Part shown: one piece after another, positions 13,183-27,600 of the stretch
How the letters are laid out: each line of letters begins with the position of its first letter
Position numbering within the stretch: position 1 is the stretch's first letter
Source: Globodera rostochiensis
Lineage: Eukaryota > Nematoda > Chromadorea > Rhabditida > Heteroderidae
DNA length: 64,000 bases
Direction: 5' to 3'
Assembly (NCBI GenBank): GCA_018350325.1
Contig: JAEVLN010000002.1
Coordinates: 998,162 to 1,062,161 of the forward strand
Position numbers and translations under genes: made by a program
Notes under the pieces: generated by a model
The model's database searches: none
Told to the model about the DNA's origin: nothing
What the model saw: only the letters and a program-made list of their open reading frames with translations

Positions 13183-14333
13183 GTGTAAAGATTGTCAGAA
13201 ATTATTTTATTCTTACGTCATCATATTGCTTGCATTCGCCCTTAAATACAGAATACCGTAACCCGAATATCGTTTCGTCGTATTTTCTTCAATTCTATGT
13301 ACTTAAGAACGACACGACCGACGACAAAAGGTCCGGTAGGCCAAATTAGGCAAAATGGCCGGAAATGGGGAAAAGGACAAAAGGACCGAAAAACAGAATT
13401 CAGAAAAAAAATCATCAACCTTCCAAACACCCAAACAATTCTCTGATTCGTTTTGGTGCTGAAACCAAATTTTCGATTAAGAATTTGGACGGCAAAACTT
13501 TTTAAGTTAGCCCGCAGAAATGGCTTTAAATCACCCCAAATCGCTCATTGATTGCTGAAGTCCGGGAATCGAGATTGATTGGCCTCCATGGCACTAATTT
13601 TTCAAATGAAATTTTATCTTCTGTGAGGAAATGGTTGAACAAAATAAACATATCCATCGATCGCTCGGCCGATCGATCGATCAATCAATCGATGGTCAGC
13701 ATCAAACAAAATCAGGTATGTGTTAGAGATTTAGGATTTGTGTGAAGTTTTTGGTGATGATACACAATAAAATCTGCGGAGAATACATATAAAATATTAG
13801 TTAAAGAATTGTGATGGACAAGAAATGAATGAATTGAATAAATGAAATGGACTTGGCGGGGTTCATCCTCAGAGACTAAGGGGGCTCAATACACAAAATG
13901 TGTGCAGGAGGAGGCCCCCCCACGGCGACATCCCCAATTTGTTTTTATAAATATATTCAAAGGCCGACAAGAGCAACTTTTGGGGGAAGGGGAGGTGAGC
14001 AAAGAAAACGCGCAGGGCGAGCGACGGGCTTTGTTCTAGCAGTTCTTTTATAGTAATCATCACACTTCGCATCATCCCGTTCAAATATCGGAGGAGCAAT
14101 ACGAAACACCAAACATTTTTTGTTGAAAGAGAGAATAGGCAAAATATAACGGTGGGGATTTGACACACACAACGTTTTTGTTCTTTGTATGGGATTTGAA
14201 TGATTGATGCTCGGGTCGAAAAAGTGCCGTCATGCCAATGCCAATGCCAACCAAAACAAAAATGCGTGCCGTCGTCGACTCGAGCATCGGCGCTCTCGGC
14301 ATGTTGGCCAATCACACACACGCATAAGCAGCA

Positions 14334-14354
14334 GGGGGGGGGGGGGGGGGGGGG
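14334..14354. repeat. 21-base G homopolymer
   Basis: An uninterrupted run of 21 G. It is the longest of many G/C homopolymers in the window (others at 6397-6409, 25710-25725 and 29888-29904). Confidence 0.9.
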
Positions 14355-15189
14355 AGGCGGCAGTATGAGACGGGACAAAAATGGAAATGGATGAGTAATT
14401 AGTGAATATACACACCATTTGAGTCTATTGAATATGGACATATGCGCGTATATATGTATATGTTTATGTTGTATGCATATACAGATTGTTATAGACAAAA
14501 AAACGAACAAAATGTTAGAGGTGGAAAACAAATTGCATCGCATAATTGAGAAATATGTAAATGATGGGAGGCGGCAGGAACGAACATAAACAGAGAGTAT
14601 ACATTATATATATACCGGGGGGGGGGGGCACTCGTCGTCTTGACACAATGAAAGCCACGCAATTTTCGGTGTTTCGATGGAAGGTGAGCGGAGAACAGGG
14701 GTTTTTGTGAATTTGAAGATGCCTATTCATGTCATGTAAGTTGAATGTATTCAATTTTACTCTCTATTCGACAACTATCACAATGGATTAAAATATATAT
14801 TGGTACATTTTTAACAAAAAAAAAGATAGGGAAGGAACGGCGAATGGCTAGGCTCTCTTCGGAGCTCAAATATGTACGATAATAACGTTGGTGACGAAGA
14901 TACATAACAAAATAGAAATTGAATACCAAAATTGAAAAGTATGGTAATAAGTGAGCGAATAGGATCGGGGAGCAGCGTTTGTGAAAACTTTTCGGGACGA
15001 ATGGATGCAAAGCTGAAAAATACTACCACTACACAAATGGATGCCTAAAAAACTGGGATTCATAACATTCAGAGCAGCACGAATCGGCAGACCAAAACGT
15101 AATATGAGAAGACTTCATCAATAAACATATGGACACCATCTCCAGGACGTATTCCGACACCATCTTTTTCTCCCGCTCCTTCATCGGCG

Positions 15190-15695
15190 TCAGGACGAAT
15201 TTCGCTGGGGCGCGGACTGTTGCTGAGCTTGCCCCGGCGGCATCCATTGTCCACCAGCGGTGCCATGTGGCGCCAGCTGCTGTTGGAAGGTTCCAAATTG
15301 CTGAATGCCAGCGCCGCCGTTTTGCTGTTGTTGTTGAACCATAGCCGGCGACGGCTGCTGCTGATAGTACGATGAAGACGGAGGAATCGACGTTGGTGCT
15401 GGCTGAATGAAGTGTTGTTGTACTGCAGACCCTCCTTGCTGTTGATGGACAAGCAACTCGCTGGATAAGCTGACGCCCTGCTAAAATGGGCATGCCAAAA
15501 AAATAGAAAAACTCCCACAAAAAGAAAGCCAACGCACTTTTTTGGTCAGTTTCAAAAACGCGTTCAACAAGTGAGGCGTTTTGCGCAACTCGACAAAAAA
15601 GGCCTCCACATCGTCTTGTCCCCGTTGGCTGGCCTCTTTGAACCGATTCATGAGCAGCTGCACATCGCTGTTGTTCATCACTTGATGGCCCATCA
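15190..15695 (-). other. cbp-1 NCBD-like domain and Gln-rich tail
   Basis: Exon 31 encodes [15 protein letters not shown] and then [15 protein letters not shown], matching the spacing and hydrophobic pattern of the nuclear coactivator binding domain of CBP (LQDLLRTL, then NPQLMAAFIK). It is in frame with the rest only if the preceding intron uses a GC donor after ATGAGAG (15853); otherwise the protein stops 3 codons later at 15842-15844. The final exon is Gln-rich and ends PQRNSS. Confidence 0.75.
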
Positions 15696-18600
15696 CTGAA
15701 TTTTGACACAAATGGAAAAGTCCTTTTTCGGGTATATGAAATTGTTTTAAAAATTTGATTGACGATTCCAATTATAGCCAAAATCAAGAGTGTGATCGAA
15801 CAGAATGTGAACTATTCGTTCGGATAATGGGCCATTGGGGATCAGTGTTTGCCTCTCATCTGTTGCTGCTGAAATATCCTCTGTTGTTGTTGCTGTTGCT
15901 TGGGCTGTGCCCCCTGCTGCGGTTGTTGTGAGGCACCACGTACTTGCGGCTGAAGCGGATTCATCCCTTGCGGCGTCGCTCCACTAAACGGCGGCTGCTG
16001 TTGCTGTTGATGGTGGTGAAGTGGCGACTGCTGGGCGGCACCGGCACTACGCACATACGGAGGCGGAGTAATGTGCTGCTGTGAGTTCGGCGACATCATT
16101 TGCTGTTGAAGGTGTTGTTGGTGCTGCTGCAGGGCACCGCTGGACGGCACTCGATGCAGCCCGACCGAACCCTGAATAAGAACATCGGTAAAAATGATAG
16201 TCAAGGTCATTCCAACTAATTTTAATACTACTTTCTCGCTAAGTAACAATTTCTAACACCATAAAATAACAAATCCCGGTCATTCGGGCATAACACACGT
16301 ACGTACCATCAGCTGCTGTCCTCCCGACTGCTGCAGGTGGTGGTTGACGGCTCCGACCATACTGTAGCCACCGGCCGCCGCCGCTGACGGATGTTGCTGT
16401 TGAAGCTGTTGATGATGCCCAACGCCGCCGGGGCCAATTACCGAGGACGGACCACCCATGGTTTGGTATTGGGACATTGGTGGTGAGTTGATCATCTGCT
16501 GATGCGCTCCGCTCATCGGGTTTTGCATTTCTGTGTGTCACGAAGAGAAATTTATAGAGGACTTTCGAGAACAATATCCCAAAAAACCCGACGGTTCTCG
16601 ATCGAATCAGAGGTTTAGCAAACGAGCTTCCAGTTTAAATACCAGTCAAACCCAAAACCCACGATGGTATGCAGCAGCCGCCGCCGCCGTTACTGGTCCA
16701 CCCATTGGACCGTTCAAACGCTGCTGTTGCGGCATCGCATTCGGCGACATCATCATGCCGGACATTTGCATCTGCGGCGCCCCAAATTGCCCACCAATTT
16801 GCTGCTGTTGGCGTGGCGACTGCGGCTGTGCCCATGGCGACTGTTGCTGTTGAGGAACAAATTCGATCAATTCAAAAAATATTATGAATTTTAAATTTCC
16901 GAATTATACCAAAATTCAAAAAAATATATGTGGAAGCTTTCGCAATTGAATACCTGCTGTTGCATGGATACCGAAGAAACGGAAGACGAAGACGTTGTCG
17001 GCACCGACGGCGCCATTTGAGAGGAAGAGCCACCGCCGCCTCCGTTCATGGCGCCCACACTTTGCAACTTCATCATCCGGCGCTGCATCATTCGCTCTGC
17101 CTGACGATTCTGAGAGCGCTTCTGCTCCTGCAGTTTTGCCCGAATTTGCAGACAGAACGGCACCTGCAATAGAAATGGAGGTAAAAATAGAGACAACACG
17201 GAAAATGCAAAATGTAAGAGAATGGAAATAGGGGAATTGGAAATTATGCCCCGAGGCTAATTGAAGAGACTGACAAGCCCCGAGGGATTAAAAAGTTGTC
17301 TAATGCGAAAAAAGCAAAAAAGTGCTAACTAGACGTTCTGCTACGATCACCCTACTCGTTTGATTCGCAAAATCGATAGATTTCTCACTCCTCCTAACCT
17401 GGCACTTTGTCTGCGTGCAGTGCTTGGCGTGATAGCAGCACAGCGCGATCAACTGCTTGCAAACCGCGCAATTGGAACCGATGGACTGACGTCGCTTGCA
17501 CGTTTTGGTGTGCTGGATGACCTTGAATTAAACAAAATGTATTCATTTTTTGTAAAATTGTTTCAAATAAATGCGGTGGACGGACCCTCTTCATTTTGTG
17601 GCATGTGCCGCGTCGACAGTTGGCGTCCCGACACGTGCACGCGTGCACCAGCGACGAGATGCATTTCTTCACCGAATCGTTGCGCGACGCTGCCGAAGAA
17701 GCGCTGTCCGCCAATTTTTGATCATCGCCGAGGATCAGCTTCTCCATTTCGTGCGGATGGTTAGATTTGGCACGGCACTGATCGCACAGGTCGTAGTCCT
17801 GATTGAACAAATAGGTAACTTTATTGTTAATGATCAGATCAATTCATAACACTGTCCTGTGCCGTGCATTGATTATATTACACTGACCTCGCACTGGTTG
17901 CAGTGAAAGCAGGCCGGCTTCTCGCACACGTTGCACGTGTAGTTGACGCCCTTCACGCCCTCTTGCTCCTGTTTTTAAACATTATATAAAAAATAAACTC
18001 TTTTATCTTTTTTGTCTCCCACCTGTGTGTGCAGCGTGTAGCAGAAGTTCAGCGTGGACCATTTGGCGCGTCGCATCTGACTGAACTCCCAGTGCTCCTC
18101 CCGAGACTTGGCCAGGAAGTTGTCCCGGGTGTCCATCAACTCGCAGACCACCAGCGGGTCCGGGTCCTCAATGCGCGGCTTCTCCGCCAACACGCGTTGT
18201 TCCTCCTGTTTGTTAAGGCATAAAAAATTTTCAATAAAATTGTTATGGCATTTTCAGTACATAAAATTTGCCAAATTTTGGTGAATTATATTTTAAAAAT
18301 CTTCAGAAACAGTGCCTGTGCAGAGAAGAGTCGAATGGTGAAGAACACGTCCCGGTGCTTGTCCAACTGCTGGAACAGCTTGTCCACCACGGGGTTCCCG
18401 GTGGTGAAGCCGGCCTTCTTCTTGTTGTTCTGCGCCGACTTCTTCAAGTTGTTCTTCTTCTTGTTACTGCTTGCCTTCTGCTGTTGATTCTGCTGCTGCT
18501 TCTGCTTGGCCACCGGGAAACCGTCGTCCGTTTGGAAGGTGTCGTCGTCGGACAACGTGGCGGCTGCAACAGCTGATGCAACGGATCCGCCGGCCGTGGT

Positions 18601-21600
18601 GCTGTTCTCATCTTGTTGCAGCTTCATCCGCCTGTCCTGCTCCTCCTCCTTCTCTGCACTCACAATGCACTCGTCGATGATGCGCGGCCAATAGTCACCT
18701 GTTTGCAGAAAATTGCAAATTTATTTTGAGGTTTGTGACGGTGTTTTAGATAAGCAATGATTAGTATGAAAAAACACAAACGAGACTCGAATCTAAGCTC
18801 CAAAAAATCGCCACGGAATATTCAAGAGTTAGCAAATTAGCGAGACTCTCGACGAATCTCGTCGCTTGGTCCGGGCTCTATATGAATTATTCTCTTCATC
18901 AAATAATTCTCACCCTCAAAATAGGGCAGCTTCATCGGCGTGTCCAGTCCGTCGTCCTTGGCCTGGTTGAAGATGTCCTTGTAGCTGTACACGGTGCCAT
19001 CCACCTGCCCGTTGTTCAGCATCGTCTTGTACCAGTCCTGCAACCGCTTCGGCTTCGGAATCTTTTGCTCTTGAGGATGACAGTGGAAGATGTAATCGTC
19101 GCCTTCGGACGGCGGACAGGCCCAAATGTGCGCCATCGTGTAGCCCAAACTCTTGGCATACTGTAATATGAAAACGAAAGCCTCGTCAACCACAAAAATC
19201 ATGATTAATGTGAGCGAGTGATTGAATGCATGACTTACGTCCAGGTATCCGAGCATTATCTCGTAGTACACCGCCGTGCGCAACGTGCGCGGCTGGAAAA
19301 AGTGCACGGAGTCCAGGTAGGCGATGTACACGCGTCGCTGGTTGGGCGGCTGGCAGTTGGTGCCGTACTCCTGCACGTACAGGCCAAAGAAGCACACTTC
19401 GTGCGAGGCGCCCGTGTCCGGGTCTTTGACCAGCTCAAACGCAAACACCGTCTTCGAGCGGTAAGGGAATCGGTCAGGGTAGCCCTCGGAGGCGTATCTG
19501 AGGAGGAAAAAATGGCATTTAAAAATGTGAGTTTTGCACATTATAAACAATTAAAACATTTTAAAAACGAGAAATAAATTTTAGTGAATAATTTTGATTA
19601 AAAGAAATTAATTCTGTTATTTAAGGTTCGGAATTAATTTAAAAAAATTAAAGGAAATTCAAAATTGGTATATTCTTTTTAAATAAAATAAAAATCAAAA
19701 ATATTTAAAGGACTTAATAATTATTTAGTAATTAAAGCTATTTATCAATTTCACCAACTTTTTGAGCATCGCCGGCTTCACCTCCACCTCTTTGTCGGCA
19801 CTGCACAACACGCGGATGATCACCTCCACCTCCGGGTCCGATTCGGTGAGCTTTCGGCGCAAAAAGTTGTTGACCCGGTCCTCAATGTGCCGGCTGAGGT
19901 TGTAGTGGGGCAGCTCTGAAATTTTGGTGGTTGGGAGATGTGATTGATGTACATAAATTCTGATCAGTTGTACAGTAATGAACCAGGCGAATAATGATCG
20001 GAGGAGTGATCGAGAATTCGCTTTTCCAGTTAACTGGTAACCGGATATATTTTTGAAAACCCACAACATTTTATAAGCTAAAACCCGCTTTATCCATACA
20101 AGGTCCGTTGAGCAAAAGAAACCCACAGAAACAATAAAGTGTGGTTTAAATTCTATTTTTTAAAAATTGTAAGAATTGCAGAACGCACTTTTTGCAGTAA
20201 ACCGATTGTCCGGCCTGGACCTGCCCTTCTCGGCCCGGCATTGATCGCACACGAAGCCACCCGGATGGATTTTGTTGCTGTGAAGTGCGCAAATTCGGTG
20301 CCATTTGCGCTCGCAACTTTGACACTGCTCAAACGGCTCCATGTCAATCTGATCATTTTTCATCTTCTGGAACATCGTCTTCGGTATCCAGCTGAAGTTG
20401 ACGGGAATGTGAAATGTGTAAAAAAAAAATTTTTAAGGTTAATATTGTTTTTTGACAATCTTGGGAATATTTTTGAGACTTCGGCACGTTTTAAAAAACT
20501 CATCAGTTTCTCATTTCCTACTTGGGCGGTTCCGGTGTGTTTTCGTTCAAGTTGATGCCCTCGTCCGGCAGCGCTTCAAAGCACTTCACGCAGTCTAAAT
20601 TAATTATAATCGTAAATAACAAATTTTTTTTTAATAAATTAGAGGGGAAAAAAGCAAAAACAAAAAAACTTACAGATGTACCGCTCCGCCACCGTGACGC
20701 CGAAGCCGGTGGAGCTGCTCTCGTACATCAAGTAGGGCTGATCCCGCGCGATCACACACGCCGCGTTGTTTTTGGTGATGCCGAAACAAAACTGGACAAG
20801 CGGCGTGAAGGACAATTTCTGCCCACAACAGTAGCCCATCCGACGCATCACCGGGTTGATCTCCTCCACGAACAGCTCGCTGAGCTGCGTGCACCACTTG
20901 TGAATCTGTGGGTGTGTGTGATGTTTTTGATCAAAAACTTTTTTAAGGCGAATTCAAATTTATCAATGCTTAAAGAAACGAAATTAAATTGTGAGAAAAA
21001 ACATTTGTGGCGCTGTTATCAAAAGTGATCAGATTTTAACTAAAAATTTGATCAACCCTTACGGCTTTGCTTATTGAACACTTTTAATGTCCAAGCTGAT
21101 TGAACACTTAAAACTAGACCCCGGGTTGGAGGACCAATCAAAAAAGATCTCAGTCCAAATTGCAATCATCGGTTCGGTTCAGGGTTGCAACGGATCATCC
21201 GAAATCTGTTATCCGAAATCCGGTGTTTTTCTCAATCCGATATCCGAAATCCGATCCGACAAATTTTGGCAAATCCGATCCGAAATCCGGATAATTGTCC
21301 GATATGATTGAACACAAAAAATGAACCAAAGAGTAAAATATAATAGCATACCGAAGGGCTTATCAATAGGGTCGAGATTTTCAAGTTTTAACATTTTTTG
21401 CGAATAGGGAATCAGCAATTTTCTTGAGAAAATGCAATTTTTAAGCATTTTTTAGAAATTTCTTGAAGAAATTCAATATTTTTCCCCAAAATTTCTTAAG
21501 AAAAAAGCAATAAAACAAAATGTACCCCCTAAAAAGGGACTTTTTCTATTACCAAAAATCCACCCCAAAGATCGAAATTTTCCCTAAAATTTTTTTATTT

Positions 21601-24600
21601 GGTATTTTTATAAATAAACTTTTACATTTTTTTGACCAATTTTCTTAACAAATTCACATCAAAAATTCAAAATTTTTTCGGCGGCGCCTATCGGCACCGC
21701 CGACCCCCCCCCCCCACCCCGCAAGCAGAATTCGCAAAAAAAAATTTGTATTTTTGAAAAATGAAAATCGACAAAATTTTTTGTTAAATTTCAACAAAAT
21801 CTAAGAATCAACTTTTTTATGCTTGCCCCCCCCCCTCTAAAAATTTTTCTGGTTACGGCCCTGGGCGGGAAACTTTTTCTTCATCATAATTTGCCCATTT
21901 GCGATTTTTCTTATTGAACTTGAGTGTTACATTGAATAAATTATTATTTCCCGGAAATCTTCTAAAAAAACATCAAAATTTCAGTTTTTTCCAATAAAAA
22001 TTTTTTCATCCAAAATCCGTTATCCGATATCCGAAATCCGGTGTTTTTTCAAATCCGATATCCGATCCGACAAATTTTGGGTTATCCGATCCGAAATCCG
22101 TATCCGACTTTTTTCTCAAGAACAATCCGATCCGAAATCCGTATCCGACTTTTTTCTCAATCCGTTGCAACCCTGGTTCGGTTCAATCAAAACGCCTATG
22201 GAAGAGGCTCAAAAAGCCTAATTTGTAAGAGCCGGTAGAGTTCAGACGGAATGCGAGCGCATTTTGGCGGCTCGGTTGTGGAAGAGCTTATCATTTTGAT
22301 CAGTCAGCGATCATTTAAGCCCCTTTCCGTGTGTGTGTGCGTGTTGATTTTTACCTTCGTGTTTTTGCGGTTGTACAGCCACGCATTCTCGAACATCAGC
22401 CACATGTGATCGCAGAACTCCAATGGGTTCTTGTACTTGCCCTGGTCCAGGTTGGCTCTGATCGTCTGCAGGTCCATTGGATGCTTGACGATGTCAAAAT
22501 AGTCCTGAAAATGAGAAACATGATTTGAAAGTCCCATCGAAATTAGTTAAAAGAAAATTGTTTATTTCTCAGATTTGAAGCAAAGAATGGCACTCTTACC
22601 GGAATATTCAGCTCCTTGGGGTCCACCGGAAAGCGGAACGGGATGACAGCGGGCTCGGACTGCATCAGCCGGTGCCACACCGGGAGCAGATGTTGGCGCA
22701 GCTCGTTTGCGTCAAACACCTTCGGGTCGCGCACGATTGGCTCCTGCTGCACAACCGATGATGCCGAAGAGGTGCTCGGCTTCACGTCCTTCGGTGTGGT
22801 GGAACGACGGCACTCAGCCGTAGTTGGCGGGAACAGTCCACCGGCTGAAGAGGAGGAAAGCGGTGCCGATGGGCCCGCTGTTGTTGTGCCGCCACTAATA
22901 TTTTCCTGCTTGATGCCGCCGACTGACTCAGTGCCGGCATCACTGCCTGACGTGCTTCTCAGTGTGGAACACGTGCCACCACCTCCCATCGCCTGCTGCG
23001 GGTGAGACTCCTCCATTTTGATGCGCTTTGACGGCGGCACGCCAGCAGCAGCGGCGTCGACAAAATTGAGCATCGGCGGCTGTTGTTGCTCACGTGGCTC
23101 TTGCTTCACTTCCCTGGAGACGCTACCGAACGGCTGTGGTGTTCCAAACTGTTGTTGATGAACCGCCGATGCAGACATGGGCATGCTCATTGAGTTCAGT
23201 GAATGTACGCTGGCACTATCTTCGAGCATTGCAAGTTGTTGCTGATCACCCGACGACCGGAGTTGTTGTTGTTGATGTGCCAACAGTTGCGCCTCGCCCA
23301 ATCGTCGGTTCTTCTTCTCCTGCAATTGAAGGACAAAATCAAATGCAAATTTAAATGTTTTTTCATATATTTTGGAGTAATTTTCATTTATCCAAAAATA
23401 TTTAAAATCATTGTTCTTCACCTGTAACTCCTTTTGTATCTTGTAAATCTTCTCGGCCAGCATGTGATAGTAAGCCTCCTTGTCGTTGGCCGCCTCAAAC
23501 ATGTCCTTCTCCACTTTGCGCGCATAACACAGCAAATCCCGAATGCGTTGGTCACGGACAGCCGCCGGGTCGGGATAGGGGAAGATGGCCTTGAGGGGAA
23601 AAGCGCGCGCATTCTTTCAAATTGAATAGAATTTTTAAAACAAATTAACCAACAACGACTACATCTTCTTTTTGTGGAATAAATCCTGAATAAAATCCCA
23701 CCCCCCTCAAAAAATCAATCTTATAAAATTAAGCCCAAATTGAAGAAACAAAAAATTCAACTAACCTTAACCAATTTGCCCACTAAATGGTTGCGCAGGT
23801 CGGGCGTGATGGAAGCGTGCCAATCGCGCGGTTGGTTGGGAGGCTCCGGCGGCGGCATTCCTTCGCCCGCGGAGCCAAACCCAACGGGACCGCCGACGCC
23901 CATTTGTAACTGTTGGCCGTTACCGACGCCCATTTGGTGCGGAGATTGGCCAACGCGATTCGGCGGATTGATGGACAAAAAGGGATTCCTGTGAGAGGAA
24001 AGTGTTGTTGAATTTTTCAATTGTTTTAAAGCATTTCAAATTTTGAATACAATCAAAAAAAACGAACGTGTTCGGCGTGTACCCGTCCAGCAAATTGTTC
24101 ACTGCACTGCTCGCCGACGGCGGTGAGCCAAACGAACTTAACGGTCCACCGCCAATGCTTGACGAAGCCGACGCACCACCACCGCACATGCCGACGGAGG
24201 ACGGACCGCCAACACTTGCCGAACTTGACGGCTGCCGAACAAATTATCATTTAGTTTTTAAAACAATGGCTTAAGAGCCCACAAAAGTTTATCAAATGTA
24301 AAGAAATTTTATTTACATAATTAATTTTCATTAAAGAAATGATTATAAAGTTAAGGGGGTTTCAGGCTTCAAAGCCTACCTGCTGTTGTCCAATTGCGCC
24401 CTGAAGGGTCTGCTGGGGCAAGACAGTCGGGAAGCTGGCCGCGCTCAGCATAATGTCGCCTTAAATTCCACGCCGTTTGATGCGCGAAATACAAAAATGG
24501 GGGGGAAACGAAAAATGTGCCCCCAAAAATCAAACATTTAAAAACTTTCTTCAGAAAAATATAATAAAAACAGAATGCACCCTAAAAATTCATTTTGATT

Positions 24601-27600
24601 TTTTATGGACCAACCCCCTCACCAGAAAATTTTTATAGCTACGGCCCTAGGTCCATTAATTTTCTATTAAAAATTGACAAAACCCAATAATTTTTTGCCT
24701 TGTCTCCGGTCCGCCGCCGTGCCGTTGGTGTACCGCTTGACCGGGTTGCACACCGGACAGTCGTCCTTGGAACAGTTCTTCCAGTGTGAAATGATTTGCC
24801 GGGAGGAGGCGCAGTGTGCGTACTGACACTGCCGGCCAGCGGTGCAGCCGACCATGTGCTCCAACACGCCCTTCATCACCGTGCAGTATGGCAATGTGCA
24901 AGGCGCACGATTTTGTGGCAGTTCGGACTACAAAATTTGGGAAATTATACAAAGAAAGAGAAATATCGAATGTTGGGGGCATGGACCATTCTCAAAAGTT
25001 CAATGACCAACCCGTTCTCGCTGTTGGCACTTGTGCGCGTGCAGCAACAGCACCAACTGTTGCTGGATCAGCTTGCGCTTCTCGGGATCTTGCGGCTGTC
25101 CACCGCCGCCACCACTGGCGAGCATTTGTTGCTGCTGCTGCTGGTTTTGTTGTTGGACAACGCCGCGCAGCTGTTGCGGCCCGTTGCTGTTCATCGACTG
25201 TTGTTGCTAAAAACAAATGCAAATATTTTGAAATTTAAATAGACGCCTTAGTAAGTCTGAGTCATACAAAATAATCATCAAAATTTTCCTAGAAAAAATA
25301 TACAAAACGCACAGCGTTCAGCATCCCAAGCGGGCTCTGCGCCACCAACATGCCACCAGCACCGACGCCGCCAATTTGGTTTGAGGAAGTTGGCACTGCC
25401 ATCGATTGTCGTTGCGACGGTTGCTGTGCCGTCGCTGCCACCATTGGTTGCTGCTGTCCATTGACCAACATTGCTGAGCCACCACCGCCAGATTGTTGTT
25501 GTTGTTGCTGCTGTTGGTGATGGTGGTGAGCAGACGCGTCCATGGAGCCGTGAAGCATCGACTGAAATAAGTGCAGAAGTACTCAAATACGAACGAGTGC
25601 AGCAGGGCCTAGCCGGGGGCAAAATAAATGAGAGAAACAAAACATAGTGGGGCCATAATTTCAAAAGGGGTGGCCAAAATCAGAGGCCCATATGACGTAC
25701 CATTGGCCCGGGGGGGGGGGGGGGGTGGCCATGACCACAGCTTGTGAAAGTATGGTGGGGACCCTTTTGTTTCTCAATAAAATGGGCCCTTTCTATCGGC
25801 ACTGCCAACCAATTCCCCTCCCTCCTCCTCCTTCTGCACAAAAAAATGTTTGAAAACGCGGGTCTAAAGGGTGCTCGGACCGCAATTAAAATTGGGCCAG
25901 GATGCGCAGCCAAATTGTTGATTTAGTGCAGCCCACCAACAACCATCCCCCCCCCAACGGTCTGACTGAACGTATCTGTGTATCTTAAAAGCCAAAAAAC
26001 CTGTTGCGCCTGCTGTTGTTGTGCGCCGGATGGTGGTTGCCCGAACGTGGACGACGGCATTCTTTGCTGCTGCGTGCCCATGTAGGTGGATTGCTGTTGT
26101 TGTGCCAACGGTTGACCAGCGGAAGAAGAAGATGCGCCAACCATCGGATGATGAGCTCCAGGTCCGGCCATCATGAAGCCGTTGTTGCTGTCGCGTTGCG
26201 ACGACAGCGGGCCGTTCATGGCGTGCGGCAGCATCGCTGATGACGATTGCTGAACAAAATGATGCAAAAACAGTTCTAGATCATTTAAAAACAACAAAAT
26301 TTGATATTTTTTTTGCAACAAACCCCTGGCTGCTGCTGTTGTTGCTGATGGTGGTATGAATGGGCAACGGACGAATCGAACGATGGCGGCGGTTGTGCCG
26401 CACCCATCGGGCCCGGCTGGCCGATCATCATCGGTCGAGAGGCGGGCGGTGTTGGCGCGTTACCGCCGCCCATCATCATCATTCCTAGAAGGTGTGGCGT
26501 AGTTTTGGTTGTGTTGATCAATCAATCAATAAATCAATGTTAGGATGACTACTGATTTGGCATTCACGCTCCCCTAATCGCTAAGATTGCTAATTTTCAA
26601 TTCTCGGACCAAATATGCCAAAATTTGCAAAGTTTGAAAAATTTTGAACCCGGATGATGTTGCGCCTGTTGTTTGATGCCTTTGCTGCTGTTCGTTGACG
26701 GACCGCCGCCACCACCACCACTGAACGAGCCGACGGGCTGTCGCAGTCCGTTAGACGGCGTTTGTTGTTGCTGCTGGGCACCAGGCAGTAAACGAGCCGA
26801 AGATGAAGCAGTATTAACAGTAGAAGTCCCATACATTGATGGAGCAGGCCTCGCATGTCTGTAATGGAATTTTGGTTAAAACTTATATTAAAAAAACGTC
26901 AAAATTCACTCAAAGGTTATTTTTTGTAAATTAAAAGAACAAAAAACTGACTGGTGGTACATGCCGAACTGCTGTTGCTGCTGTGACAGATACGTGCCGG
27001 CGCCTCCGCCCTGGCTGACCATTGTGGACGGGTCGAATCCGACGGCACCGCCGCCGTGATGGCCGGCCGCTGCAGCGGCTGCCGCCGCGGCCATTTGCTG
27101 CTGCCGAATTTGCTGGTGTTGGCTGAGTTGCGCGGCCGTGGCTCGGGCAGGACCGACTGAAGCGACGGCGCCGGGGCCCATCATGCCCATCGGGGACATG
27201 TTCTGCTGCGGTGCCATTGGCGTGCCATGATGAGCCATTTGATGGGAAGGTGCCATTGGACTTCTGCGCGACATAAATTTTGAAAAAACTCGTTAAAAAT
27301 TGATAAACGTGCTTAAGCAAAAAAAGATAACAAATACAAATATTTTAAACTGGATGTAAAAGAAAAAATTAAAGTAGGATATAGAAAAATCCTCAAAATC
27401 TTTAAATTTTCAACTTTTCCGCCACATACTTTGTCGGGAATGTGCCGCCGGACGAGCCAGCAGTGTACGCGCTGCTCGGCCGTGGACTGTTGTTGTGCAT
27501 CGCCGACGCGGTCGACTGTGTGAGGAGGAGTTCCTGCAGCACACTTTGCTGTTGCTGCTGCGGTTGGGGTGCGGCTGTCGTTGTTGTTGCTGCACTGCTT

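Larger units (their letters stand above)
12190..15189. other. Intergenic between GNAT gene and cbp-1 3' end
   Basis: No gene is supported. Two hAT-type MITEs (12775-12977 and 13079-13182) and a 21-base G run (14334-14354) lie here. The part next to 15190 probably contains the cbp-1 3' untranslated region. The several overlapping minus-strand ORFs between 13.9 and 15.1 kb are low-complexity and do not look coding. Confidence 0.5.
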